Source: an uncultured Devosia sp.
GTDB lineage: Bacteria > Pseudomonadota > Alphaproteobacteria > Rhizobiales > Devosiaceae
Assembly: GCF_946479885.1 (NCBI RefSeq)
Contig: NZ_CAMLHM010000026.1
Coordinates: forward strand, 1-49,146
DNA length: 49,146 bases
Reading direction: 5' to 3'
This document shows positions 1 to 7,703 of the stretch, piece after piece. A program made the position numbers and the translations under genes. A model generated the notes under the pieces. The model made no database searches, was not told where the DNA came from, and was given only the letters and a program-made list of their open reading frames with translations. Each line of letters opens with the position of its first letter. Position 1 is the first letter of the stretch.

Positions 1-3000
1 TGCCGCGAGTTGTTCTGACCGTCATGGTGCTGCTGCTGGCAGCCGGCCTGGCGGCCTATACGTCGTTGCCCAAGGAAAGCTTCCCGGCAATCGACATCCC
101 CTATTTCTACGTCTCGGTCAGCCAGACCGGCGTGTCGCCACGCGACGCCGAGCAGTTGCTGGCCAAGCCGATCGAGGACCGGATCAAGGAAATCGACGGG
201 CTGGAGAACTACTCCGCCACCTCGACGACCGGCCACGCTTCGGTCTTCCTCGAGTTCAACGTCAACGCCGACAAGGACGCCGCATTGGCGGACATCCGCG
301 CGGCAATGGATGGCATCGCTGCGGTACTACCCGACGACGCAACCGAACCGACTGTGACCGAGATTTCCTTCTCGGACATGCCGACCATTTCGGTGGCGGT
401 CTATGGCTCGGTGCCGGAACGTGAACTGGTCAACCGTGCCAAGGACCTGCAGGACGAACTGGAAGCCATGGGCGACGTCCAGAGCGTGACCCTCAGCGGG
501 TCGCGCGAGGAAGTGCTCGAAGTCACCATCGATCTCAACCGCCTCGAGGCCTATAACCTGACGGCGGCTGAACTGTTTGACGCTCTGGCCAAGAACAACA
601 TGGTCGTGCCCGGTGGTACGCTGGACAGCGGCCAGGGTTCGTTCAACGTCGAGGTCCCCGGCCTGATCAAGAACGCCCAGGACGTCTACTCGCTGCCGCT
701 CAAGACTTCGGGCGACACCGTGGTGACGTTTGGCGACGTGGCGACTATCACGCGCACCTTTGAGGATGCGACGTCCTATTCGCACGTGAACGGCCAGCCG
801 GCCATCACGCTTGGCGTCATCAAGAAGCTCGGCACCAACGTCATCACGGTTTCCGATGACGTGCGCCGGGTGACCGAGGCATTCACCGCCGATTGGCCGC
901 AAGGCATCGAAACCAGCTTCCTGATCGACCAGGCCGACTCGACCAAGGGTCTGTTCCGTTCGCTTGAAGCGGCCGTGCTGACCGCCGTGGCGCTGGTGCT
1001 GATCACCTGTATCGCTACGCTGGGCGTGCGTCCCGCCATCATGATCGGCATGTCGATCCCGATCTCCTTCATGATCGCATTCCTGGTGGTCCAGATAATG
1101 GGCATGACCATCAACATGATGATCATGTTCGGCCTCGTGCTGGCGGTGGGCGTGCTCGTCGACGACCCGATCGTGGTCGTGGAATATGCCGAACGAAAGC
1201 TGATGGAGGGCGTCTCCAAGAAGGAGGCGTTCATCATGGCGGCGCGCAAGATGTTCGTGCCGGTGGTTTCGGCCACGTTCACGACGCTGGGCGCCTTCGT
1301 ACCGCTGCTGTTCTGGCCGGGCATCATCGGCAAGTTCATGAGCTACCTGCCGATCATCGTGATCGTGGTGATGTGCGCCTCGCTCGTATCGGCGCTCATC
1401 TTCATGCCGATCATCGGCGCATTCATCGCTTCCACCAAGGTCGACCCGCATCACAAGGAAGCGGCCGACATCGTGATGTATGCCGACAAGTTCGACCCCA
1501 AGAAGGTCCGTGGCATCACCGGCGTCTATGTGCGGACGATGGAGCATCTGATCCATCAGCCCCTGCCCACTCTGGGTATCGGCTTCGCGCTGATCGTTGC
1601 CATGTTCGTGGCCTATATGAGCAGCAGCCCGACGACCGAAGCCTTCCCGGCCTCCGAGCCGGAATTCGGCACCGTCAACGTGATCACACGCGGCAACTAC
1701 TCTCCCGCCGAAATCCGCGACATGCTGGTCGAGGTGGAGAACGAGATCCTGCAGGTGCAGGGCATCCAGGACGTCATCATGAGCTTCGGCGCTGGTGGCG
1801 ACGCGATGAGCTCGGGTGGGCCGCCGGACACGATCGGCTCGTTCAACCTGCAGCTGCTGCCCTACAACGAGCGCGTCAAGGCGGCAGTAATCTTCCAGGA
1901 CATCCGCGACCGCGTGGCCGACATTTCGGGCCTCGACGTGCAGATCGCCGCCCAGGAAAACGGCCCGCCGGCCGGCAAGGCGATCAACCTGCGGGTCGAG
2001 GGCACGGTTTATGACGACATCGGCCCGGCCGTTGCCAAGCTGCGCGACTTCATCGAGAAAGATCTTGGCGACACGATCGATATCGAAGACGGCCGCCCTG
2101 CCCCCGGCATCGACTGGCAGGTGACCATCGACCGTGAAGCTGCCGCCAAGTATGGCATCGGCGTGCGGGAACTGAGCCCCTATGTGCAGTTGGTGACTTC
2201 GGGCGTGAAGCTCGGCAGCTACCGGCCGGACGATGGCGGCGACGAACTCGATATTCGCGTTCGCCTGCCGGAGGACGAACGCACGTTCGATGCCTTGGAC
2301 TCGCTGCGGATCGTGACGGCGCAGGGCCTGGTGCCGGTGAGCAATTTCATCGAGCGCAGGGCCGTGCCCAAGGTTGCCAATATTTCGCGTCGCAATGGCG
2401 TCTATGCCATGAGCGTGGCGGCTAACCTCAACCCGACCAATGCCGCTGGTGAGCCGGTTACTGCCGACGCCAAGATCGAACAGATCAAGGCCTGGCAGGC
2501 GACCCAGGAGTGGCCGTCGTCCGTCGAGATCATCTATGGCGGTGCGGCGGAACAGGTGGACGACACCAACGCCTTCATCGTGTCGGCGTTCGGCGCGGCC
2601 ATGTTCCTGATCTTCCTGATCCTGCTGCTGGAATATAACAGCTTCTGGCAGGTGCTGGTGACGCTCTCGACGGTGATCATGTCACTGGGCGGCGTGCTGC
2701 TGGGCATGGTGGTCACCGGAATGAGCTTCTCGGCGATCATGACGGGCCTCGGCATCGTGGCATTGGCGGGTATCGTGGTGAAGAACGGCATTGTTCTGAT
2801 CGACACCTACAACCACTACAACCGCGACGAACATGTCGAGCCGATCAAGGCGATGTTGCTGACCATCAGCCAGCGTGTGCGTCCGGTGCTGCTCACCGCG
2901 ACGGTGACGGCACTCGGCGTGATCCCGATGGCGATGAATGTCGAGTTCGACTTCATCCGTCGCGAGATCGTCGTGGGCGGTATTGCTGGCTCGTGGTTCA

Positions 3001-3323
3001 TCCACCTCAGCGCCGCGCTGGTGTCGGGCCTGTTCGTCTCGACGGCCCTGACGCTGGTGATGGTGCCGGTGATGGTGGTGGCACCGAACGTGCTGTGGAA
3101 GCAGATCAAGTGGATCGGCCATCAGTTCGCCCGACTGGGCCGGTTCGTCACCGGCCGTGGCCGGACCGCACAGGCGGCACCGGCTGGGTTCGATGGCATG
3201 GCGGTGGAAATTCCCGCCGATGCCGACAGCACCAAGCGCTTCATCGTCAGCAAGGATGCTGGGCTGGTGGAGCAGGAAAAGAACGGCGTGACCGTGGTCA
3301 GCCGTCCGGAAGCCGCCGAATAG
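1..3323 (+). CDS. RND-family efflux transporter, inner-membrane subunit (5' end cut by window edge)
   Basis: Proton-driven inner-membrane pump of the AcrB/HAE1 resistance-nodulation-division family, expected to work with a periplasmic adaptor and an outer-membrane channel to export drugs or other toxic compounds. The frame is open from the first bases, so the first few residues of TM1 lie outside; the first in-window ATG (24) is internal to TM1. About 1106 residues are visible. The large periplasmic loop after TM1 (about residues 25-310), a block of TM helices with the TM4 proton-relay pair (VLVDDPIVV, Asp380/Asp381 counted from the ATG at 24), a second periplasmic loop and a last TM block (about 840-1010) follow the family order. 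A hydrophilic C-terminal tail of about 70 residues follows. The adaptor gene would be expected upstream, outside the window. The substrate cannot be told from sequence. Confidence 0.93.
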   Translation, partial: PRVVLTVMVLLLAAGLAAYTSLPKESFPAIDIPYFYVSVSQTGVSPRDAEQLLAKPIEDRIKEIDGLENYSATSTTGHASVFLEFNVNADKDAALADIRAAMDGIAAVLPDDATEPTVTEISFSDMPTISVAVYGSVPERELVNRAKDLQDELEAMGDVQSVTLSGSREEVLEVTIDLNRLEAYNLTAAELFDALAKNNMVVPGGTLDSGQGSFNVEVPGLIKNAQDVYSLPLKTSGDTVVTFGDVATITRTFEDATSYSHVNGQPAITLGVIKKLGTNVITVSDDVRRVTEAFTADWPQGIETSFLIDQADSTKGLFRSLEAAVLTAVALVLITCIATLGVRPAIMIGMSIPISFMIAFLVVQIMGMTINMMIMFGLVLAVGVLVDDPIVVVEYAERKLMEGVSKKEAFIMAARKMFVPVVSATFTTLGAFVPLLFWPGIIGKFMSYLPIIVIVVMCASLVSALIFMPIIGAFIASTKVDPHHKEAADIVMYADKFDPKKVRGITGVYVRTMEHLIHQPLPTLGIGFALIVAMFVAYMSSSPTTEAFPASEPEFGTVNVITRGNYSPAEIRDMLVEVENEILQVQGIQDVIMSFGAGGDAMSSGGPPDTIGSFNLQLLPYNERVKAAVIFQDIRDRVADISGLDVQIAAQENGPPAGKAINLRVEGTVYDDIGPAVAKLRDFIEKDLGDTIDIEDGRPAPGIDWQVTIDREAAAKYGIGVRELSPYVQLVTSGVKLGSYRPDDGGDELDIRVRLPEDERTFDALDSLRIVTAQGLVPVSNFIERRAVPKVANISRRNGVYAMSVAANLNPTNAAGEPVTADAKIEQIKAWQATQEWPSSVEIIYGGAAEQVDDTNAFIVSAFGAAMFLIFLILLLEYNSFWQVLVTLSTVIMSLGGVLLGMVVTGMSFSAIMTGLGIVALAGIVVKNGIVLIDTYNHYNRDEHVEPIKAMLLTISQRVRPVLLTATVTALGVIPMAMNVEFDFIRREIVVGGIAGSWFIHLSAALVSGLFVSTALTLVMVPVMVVAPNVLWKQIKWIGHQFARLGRFVTGRGRTAQAAPAGFDGMAVEIPADADSTKRFIVSKDAGLVEQEKNGVTVVSRPEAAE

Positions 3324-3340
3324 GCTGGCCGGAATGAACG

Positions 3341-3369
3341 AAAAGGCCCGCAGCAATGCGGGCCTTTTT
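3341..3369 (+). terminator. Rho-independent terminator, probably bidirectional
   Basis: Stem GGCCCGC / GCGGGCC with a 6-base loop, flanked by AAAA on the left and TTTTT on the right, so it can end transcription from either strand. It lies 17 bases after the RND stop codon and just before the end of the facing acetyltransferase gene. Confidence 0.88.
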
Positions 3370-3382
3370 GTTTGCCCCCGCG

Positions 3383-3856
3383 CTACACCGTGAAAGCGCT
3401 CAGCCGCCAATCGTCACCTTCGAAGGCAATCTGACGCGCCGCGGGGTGACGGGCCTGCAGCGCCCCGCCCCAGAAGGCCTGAGCCGGCGCATTGGCCAGG
3501 GGCACGCCCACATGCCAGTCGCCGGGATGGCGGTCCAGGATTGCGGCCACGGCCGCCTGCCCTACCCCGCGACGGCGATAGGCCTTGAGGACGAAGAACT
3601 CGGCCATGAACCAGCACGGCTTGCGGCCGGTAAGCGGACACTCGTCGATGACAAAGGCAAAGCCGGCGATCTCGCTACCTGAATGGATGAGGTAGGGGAA
3701 GCGCCAGAAGCGGTCGAAGAAACGGTATTCGAAGCGGCCGTCGCGTCCGACCGGGAACGGCATGCTGTCGGTCATGTCGTAGAGGTAGAGCTGGATCAGA
3801 TTGGCGATGACGGGCTTCTGATCGTCGCGCGCGGGAATGGTGGTTGTTTCGGTCAT
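3383..3856 (-). CDS. GNAT-family N-acetyltransferase
   Basis: Predicted acetyl-CoA dependent acyltransferase of 157 residues, a normal length for a one-domain GNAT protein. The acetyl-CoA pyrophosphate-binding motif A is clear at about residues 85-105: a beta strand (MAEFFVLKAY) followed by RRRGVG and a helix. The acceptor cannot be assigned. It faces the RND gene and diverges from the HTH/Clp-N pair; its promoter must lie in 3857-3939, which also carries the inverted repeats in front of the HTH gene, so the two directions could be co-regulated. The ATG at 3856 is the only good start before the frame closes. Confidence 0.8.
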   Translation of the reverse strand: MTETTTIPARDDQKPVIANLIQLYLYDMTDSMPFPVGRDGRFEYRFFDRFWRFPYLIHSGSEIAGFAFVIDECPLTGRKPCWFMAEFFVLKAYRRRGVGQAAVAAILDRHPGDWHVGVPLANAPAQAFWGGALQARHPAARQIAFEGDDWRLSAFTV

Positions 3857-3894
3857 GACGGCACTCTGCCCGCGACGACCGCAGGGGACAAGCC

Positions 3895-3939
3895 GTCAAC
3901 TGATGTTGACAAATGTTGTGCGTCAACTATTGTTGACGC
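3895..3939 (+). promoter_or_regulatory. Tandem inverted-repeat operator overlapping a promoter of the HTH/Clp-N genes
   Basis: Two perfect inverted repeats of one family: GTCAAC-TGAT-GTTGAC (3895-3910) and GCGTCAAC-TATT-GTTGACGC (3920-3939), with centres 27 bases apart. They cover a plausible sigma-70 promoter: -35 TTGACA at 3906-3911, a 16-base spacer and -10 TATTGT at 3928-3933. Initiation about 7 bases later would fall at or next to the A of the ATG at 3940. No Shine-Dalgarno sequence exists between the -10 and the ATG. I infer autoregulation by the HTH protein and a leaderless transcript; the repeats themselves are seen directly. Confidence 0.75.
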
Positions 3940-4164
3940 ATGAACTCGATCCCATATGAAACTCCATCCGAGACGAACGATCCGGAACAGGCCCTCGCGA
4001 GCGTCGTCGCCCTGCGACTGATGGCGGACAGGCTCGAGCGCAAGGCGGTAGCCGAGGCGCTCGCGCAGGGCTGGTCCTGGGCTCGGATCGCCCAGGCGCT
4101 CGGCGTGAGCAAGCAGGCCGCCCACAAGCGGCTGGCGGGCATTGCCCCGACCATCAAGGCATGA
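3940..4164 (+). CDS. Small helix-turn-helix protein, probable autoregulator
   Basis: A 74-residue protein made almost wholly of a helix-turn-helix unit at about residues 44-65 (QGWSWARIAQALGVSKQ...), preceded by an acidic N-terminus and one helix. Such small HTH proteins often sit directly upstream of stand-alone Clp-N proteins, as here: its TGA overlaps the ATG of the next gene (ATGA at 4161-4164). The start at 3940 abuts the 8-base-arm inverted repeat 3920-3939 and has no ribosome binding site, which fits leaderless translation. I infer that it binds the tandem repeats and represses its own operon. No effector domain is present. Confidence 0.75.
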   Translation: MNSIPYETPSETNDPEQALASVVALRLMADRLERKAVAEALAQGWSWARIAQALGVSKQAAHKRLAGIAPTIKA

Positions 4165-4694
4165 GGATAGATGCGATGTTGACGAAGCTGACCCAGACGT
4201 TCCGGGACATGGGGGCGATCAAGACGCTCTGCGAGGCCGCCGAACGGATTGCCAATGCCGAGCACCAGGCTGCGCCAGGCGCAGAGCATTTCGTGCTGGC
4301 GGCGCTGGAGCTGCCGGACGGATCAGCTGCGCGGGTGTTCGCCAGGCTCGGCCTGACAGCAGGTGCTTTTGCGGAGGCGGTGCGGCAAACGCATCGGGCC
4401 GCGCTGGAGGCCGTGGGCGTGGGTGCGGACCAGGTCCGCAGCTCGGAGCGCGATGTGCCGCCCCTGCCAGAGCCCAGGGACGTCTACAATGCCGCCCCGT
4501 CGGGCCAGGCCGTACTCAAGGGCTTGGCGGCTCTGCGCAAGCGAGGGGTCAGCGGACCGCTGATCGGTGTGCATGTACTTGAGGTGGTGTCCGCGATGCA
4601 GCACGGCACCTCGGCGCGCGCCTTTGCCCTGTTAGGCCGCGATGCGCCGACTGTGATGGCGGCCATCCAGAGCGAGATGAAGATGGCGGCCTAG
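4161..4694 (+). CDS. Stand-alone Clp N-terminal (Clp-R) domain protein
   Basis: A 177-residue protein with two Clp-N-like repeats, roughly residues 20-80 (AEHFVLAALELPDGSAARVF) and 113-170 (SGPLIGVHVLEVVSAMQHG), and no AAA+ ATPase module. In ClpA/ClpB/ClpC the same domain binds adaptors and substrates, so this may be an adaptor, decoy or regulator of a Clp machine; that is inference. It is translationally coupled to the HTH gene. The ATG at 4161 overlaps the previous stop; an ATG five codons on (4176) is possible too. The downstream Phd/Doc pair has its own AT-rich promoter starting at this gene's stop. Confidence 0.72.
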   Translation: MRIDAMLTKLTQTFRDMGAIKTLCEAAERIANAEHQAAPGAEHFVLAALELPDGSAARVFARLGLTAGAFAEAVRQTHRAALEAVGVGADQVRSSERDVPPLPEPRDVYNAAPSGQAVLKGLAALRKRGVSGPLIGVHVLEVVSAMQHGTSARAFALLGRDAPTVMAAIQSEMKMAA

Positions 4695-4696
4695 CC

Positions 4697-4746
4697 TTGC
4701 TATTTTAGCTAATATGGCTATATTGCTTTAATTAGCTAGTTTAGCC
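4697..4746 (+). promoter_or_regulatory. AT-rich promoter and repeat operator of the phd/doc pair
   Basis: Between the Clp-N stop and the antitoxin ATG the sequence turns sharply AT-rich. TTGCTA (4697-4702) and TATATT (4719-4724) are separated by 16 bases. The heptamer TTAGCTA occurs at 4705-4711 and 4732-4738, each followed about 7 bases later by GGCTA or TAGCC to give imperfect inverted repeats, a layout expected for conditional binding of a Phd/YefM antitoxin. AAGGA at 4747-4751 is a good ribosome binding site for the ATG at 4762. Confidence 0.6.
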
Positions 4747-4761
4747 AAGGAACCATAAATT

Positions 4762-5001
4762 ATGGCTGCGATCACCGCGACGGACGCCAAGAACAAGTTT
4801 GGCCAGGTGCTGGAGATGGCACAGGCCGAACCGGTTCGCATCCAGAAGAACGGACGCGACGTCGCGGTAGTGCTGTCGCCGGAGCAGTATCAGGCATTGC
4901 TGGACCAAGGCGCCGTGCCAAAGGTCCGCCCTTTGGTCGAGAGCTTGCTGGAACGGAGTATCGAGCGCCGGAAGTCGCTTTACGAGGCACTCGCAAAGTA
5001 G
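4762..5001 (+). CDS. Phd/YefM-family antitoxin
   Basis: A 79-residue protein with the typical Phd/YefM N-terminal DNA-binding fold (AAITATDAKNKFGQVLEMAQ...PVRIQKNGRDVAVVLS) and a charged helical C-terminus from about residue 55 that should wrap the toxin. It would neutralise the Doc-like protein 10 bases downstream and bind the repeats at 4705-4746 as an autorepressor. Length, gene order and spacing match type II antitoxins. A Shine-Dalgarno AAGGA lies 10 bases ahead of the ATG. Confidence 0.88.
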   Translation: MAAITATDAKNKFGQVLEMAQAEPVRIQKNGRDVAVVLSPEQYQALLDQGAVPKVRPLVESLLERSIERRKSLYEALAK

Positions 5002-5011
5002 GTAGACGGCC

Positions 5012-5389
5012 ATGCCTACCTACCTCACACTCGACGAAGTCCTGCGCATCCACGCGCGGCTCATTGATGTCTTTGGCGGCGCCAAGGGCGCCCGGGACTT
5101 TGGCCTGATAGAGTCTGCCCTCCTTCGCCCGCAGACCGGTTACTATGCCGACATCATCGAGGAGGCCGCTGCATTGTGGGAGAGCCTGGCCATGAACCAC
5201 GGCTTTGTCGACGGCAACAAACGCGTCGCCTATGCTTGCCTCGAAGTGTTTCTGCAGCTCAACGGCATCGACATTGCCGCCACCAACGATGATCTCGAGC
5301 AGTTCATTTACAGCAACCTCGAAGCCGGCACATTTCGGAAGGACGTGCTCGAACGCTGGTTGCACGAACACACCCAGCCGCTCGCCTAG
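5012..5389 (+). CDS. doc: Doc-type toxin (Fic/Doc family, death-on-curing)
   Basis: A 125-residue Fic-fold protein. Its Doc signature HGFVDGNKR is at residues 63-71, with the His, acidic residue, Asn, Lys and Arg of the family motif all present. Doc of phage P1 phosphorylates elongation factor Tu and stops translation; this protein is likely to act the same way, though other Fic-domain enzymes transfer AMP. The full family length and intact motif argue for an active toxin. The gene follows the Phd-like antitoxin by 10 bases and ends 3 bases before the end of the facing ABC transporter gene. Confidence 0.88.
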   Translation: MPTYLTLDEVLRIHARLIDVFGGAKGARDFGLIESALLRPQTGYYADIIEEAAALWESLAMNHGFVDGNKRVAYACLEVFLQLNGIDIAATNDDLEQFIYSNLEAGTFRKDVLERWLHEHTQPLA

Positions 5390-5392
5390 CCC

Positions 5393-7288
5393 CTACTCCG
5401 CCGCGGGCAGGCCGCGCTTGACGAAGCCGTCGGGATCGTTGGCGGTCTCAAGCAGCTTTTCTTCGGCCTCGGTGGCCTCGCGCTGGCGGTTCCACATCTG
5501 GGCGTAGAGCCCATCATGAGCCAAGAGCGCTACGTGGTTGCCGCGTTCGGCAATCAGGCCATCGCGCAGCACAAGAATCTCGTCAGCGTTGACGACCGTG
5601 GACAGGCGGTGGGCGATCACCACCGTGGTACGGTTCTTGGAGACGACATCAAGGGCCGACTGGATGTCGCGCTCGGTCTTGGTATCGAGCGCCGAAGTCG
5701 CCTCGTCGAGGATCAGGATAGACGGGGCCTTGAGAATGGTACGTGCGATGGCGACGCGCTGTTTCTCGCCGCCCGAGAGCTTGAGGCCACGCTCGCCGAC
5801 GGGGGTTTCATAGCCCTTGGGCAAGGTGTCGATGAAGGGACCGACCTGCGCCATCGCCGCGGCCGCCCGCACATCCTCGGCGCTGGCACCGGGACGACCA
5901 TACTGGATGTTGTAGCCGATGGTGTCGTTGAACAGCACCGTGTCCTGCGGAACCATGCCGATAGCCGAGCGCAGGCTTTCCTGCGTGACATCGCGCAGGT
6001 CCTGGCCATCGATGGTGATAGCGCCACCAGTGACGTCGTAGAAGCGGTAGAGCAGCCGCGAGATCGTCGACTTGCCCGCGCCGGTAGGGCCGACGATGGC
6101 AACCGTCTTGCCGGCCGGAACCTCAAAGCTGATACCCTTGAGGATGGCCCGGTCGGGATCGTAGTGGAAGCTGACATTGTCGAAGCGGATGACGGGGCCG
6201 GTGACCGCCAGCGGCGTTGCGCCAGGCGCGTCCTCGACCTCTGGCGCCTGGTCGAGCAGCTTGAACATCTCTTCGATGTCGGTCAGGCCCTGACGCAGCT
6301 CGCGATAGACGAAACCGATGAAATTTAGCGGTCGGTAGATCTGCATCAGGAAAGTGTTGAGCAGGACAAAATCGCCCAGCGTCAGCGTGTTGTTCATGAC
6401 GCCGACGATCGACATGATCGCGATGATGAGGAAGCCGGCGTAGAAAATCAGCGCCTGGCCGAAGTTGAGGAAGCCTAGCGACGTCCAGATGCGCACGGCG
6501 GAGCGCTCGTAGCCGGCCATCGACGCGTCGTAGCGCTCGGCTTCCATCTTCTCGTTGGCGAAATACTTCACCGTTTCGAAATTGAGCAGGCTGTCGATCG
6601 CCTTGCCATTGGCGTCGGTATCGGAATTGTTCATGTCCCGGCGGATCGAAATGCGCCAGTTCGAGGCCTTGATGGTGAAGTAGAGATAGCCCCAGATCAT
6701 CACCACCAGCACGCCGAGATAGCTGACGCCGAACATCCAGACGAAGATGATGGCGGTGACGACGAATTCCACGATGGTGGGGGCGATGTTGAGCATCGTG
6801 AAGCGCACGATGGTTTCAATGCCCTTGGTGCCGCGCTCGATAACCCGGCTCAAGCCGCCGGTGCGGCGCGCCAGATGGAAGCGCAGCGACAGGCGATGGA
6901 GGTGATGGAAGGTCTGCAAAGCCAGCTTGCGCACCGCATGTTGGCCGACGCTGGCGAAGAGCACATCACGCAATTGCTGGAAGCCGGCATCGATGATGTT
7001 GCCCAGCACATAGGCAATGACCAGCACGATCGGCACGGCCAGCCCCAGGACGACGGCACCATTGGGCGCCGAGCCGTCGAGACTGTCGATGATGCCCTTA
7101 TAGGCGAAGGGAATGAGGGTGGTGGCGACCTTGCTGACCAGCAGAGCGCCGATGGCGAGCACCACGCGCAGCCGCAGATCGGGCCGATCGGCAGGCCACA
7201 TATAGGACCAGAGATGGCGGACCGTAGCGAACAACGATCCTTCGTCCGCGCTAACGGACGGCTTGGGCGCAGCGCTGTCAGATGACAT
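5393..7288 (-). CDS. Atm1/HMT1-type ABC half-transporter (permease-ATPase fusion)
   Basis: A 631-residue exporter half that should dimerise in the inner membrane. The N-terminal half holds six TM helices; the region around YFANEKMEAERYD is typical of the Atm1/ABCB7 group. The ATPase half has Walker A GPTGAGKST at about residue 400, signature LSGGEKQ at about 503, Walker B ILILDEATSAL and H-loop AHRLST. Bacterial members of this group export glutathione conjugates or glutathione-metal complexes and support heavy-metal tolerance. Its ATG overlaps the arsR stop by 4 bases, so it is translationally coupled to an ArsR repressor. That context supports a metal or thiol-stress role over an Fe-S export role; the exact substrate is open. 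Confidence 0.88.
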   Translation of the reverse strand: MSSDSAAPKPSVSADEGSLFATVRHLWSYMWPADRPDLRLRVVLAIGALLVSKVATTLIPFAYKGIIDSLDGSAPNGAVVLGLAVPIVLVIAYVLGNIIDAGFQQLRDVLFASVGQHAVRKLALQTFHHLHRLSLRFHLARRTGGLSRVIERGTKGIETIVRFTMLNIAPTIVEFVVTAIIFVWMFGVSYLGVLVVMIWGYLYFTIKASNWRISIRRDMNNSDTDANGKAIDSLLNFETVKYFANEKMEAERYDASMAGYERSAVRIWTSLGFLNFGQALIFYAGFLIIAIMSIVGVMNNTLTLGDFVLLNTFLMQIYRPLNFIGFVYRELRQGLTDIEEMFKLLDQAPEVEDAPGATPLAVTGPVIRFDNVSFHYDPDRAILKGISFEVPAGKTVAIVGPTGAGKSTISRLLYRFYDVTGGAITIDGQDLRDVTQESLRSAIGMVPQDTVLFNDTIGYNIQYGRPGASAEDVRAAAAMAQVGPFIDTLPKGYETPVGERGLKLSGGEKQRVAIARTILKAPSILILDEATSALDTKTERDIQSALDVVSKNRTTVVIAHRLSTVVNADEILVLRDGLIAERGNHVALLAHDGLYAQMWNRQREATEAEEKLLETANDPDGFVKRGLPAAE

Positions 7289-7632
7289 CAGGCGGGTTCC
7301 GCTTCCAGTTTGGATGGTGCGGGAGAGAAACCCGCGATCATGCCGGAATAGGCGTCGCCAAGGGCGGCCAACCGGTCATGCTGGACGATGTAGCAATTTC
7401 GCGTACCGCGCGGCTTGCGCACGATAAGGCCCGCATCGAGCAGGACCTTGATATGCTGGCTGACCGTGGACTGGGCCAGGGTCAGTTCGTCGGTAACGTC
7501 GGCGCAGCAGCACTCGCCACGCTCCTGCTTGGCCAGGATGCGCAGGATGTTGAGCCGTACAGGATGGCCCATCGCTCGCATGATGTTGGCAATATCGTCG
7601 TCGCGCATCGCTTCGCCGTGGTTAATCGTCAT
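7288..7632 (-). CDS. ArsR/SmtB-family transcriptional repressor
   Basis: A 114-residue winged-helix protein (recognition helix about residues 50-70, LAQSTVSQHIKVLLDAG). A triple-cysteine cluster ECCCADV lies just before it, where ArsR has its CxC arsenic site; the second canonical Cys is Ala here, so the inducer (metal, metalloid or thiol-reactive compound) is uncertain. It leads the operon with the Atm1-type exporter. A perfect 7-base-arm inverted repeat covers its own start codon (7625-7640), implying autorepression, and the same repeat stands before gor (26250-26265). The ATG at 7632 is the only start consistent with the HTH position. Confidence 0.87.
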   Translation of the reverse strand: MTINHGEAMRDDDIANIMRAMGHPVRLNILRILAKQERGECCCADVTDELTLAQSTVSQHIKVLLDAGLIVRKPRGTRNCYIVQHDRLAALGDAYSGMIAGFSPAPSKLEAEPA

Positions 7633-7640
7633 TTGACGAT
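7625..7640 (-). promoter_or_regulatory. Probable ArsR operator over the arsR start codon
   Basis: Perfect inverted repeat ATCGTCA-TT-TGACGAT that includes the ATG of arsR (7630-7632, minus strand). Binding here would block transcription or translation start of the arsR/exporter operon. Its arms are identical to those of the site upstream of gor at 26250-26265. Assignment to this ArsR is inference from position and symmetry. Confidence 0.72.
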
Positions 7641-7668
7641 AAAATGGGGTGTGATGCGCAAATAATCA

Positions 7669-7692
7669 ATGGCCCGCCGGAGGGCGGGCCAT
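7669..7692 (-). terminator. Intrinsic terminator after the LysM gene
   Basis: A perfect 10-base stem ATGGCCCGCC / GGCGGGCCAT with a 4-base loop, followed on the minus strand by a modest T-rich tract (TGATTATT). It ends the long cysS-to-LysM run and insulates it from the arsR promoter. Confidence 0.75.
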
Positions 7693-7703
7693 TTTCTGCG
7701 CAG

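Noticed and set aside
327..1556. Long minus-strand frame opposite the RND gene (409 codons)
   Set aside because: Rich in His, Arg, Asp and Gln as expected of an antisense shadow of a GC-rich gene; no family blocks and the plus-strand gene is certain.
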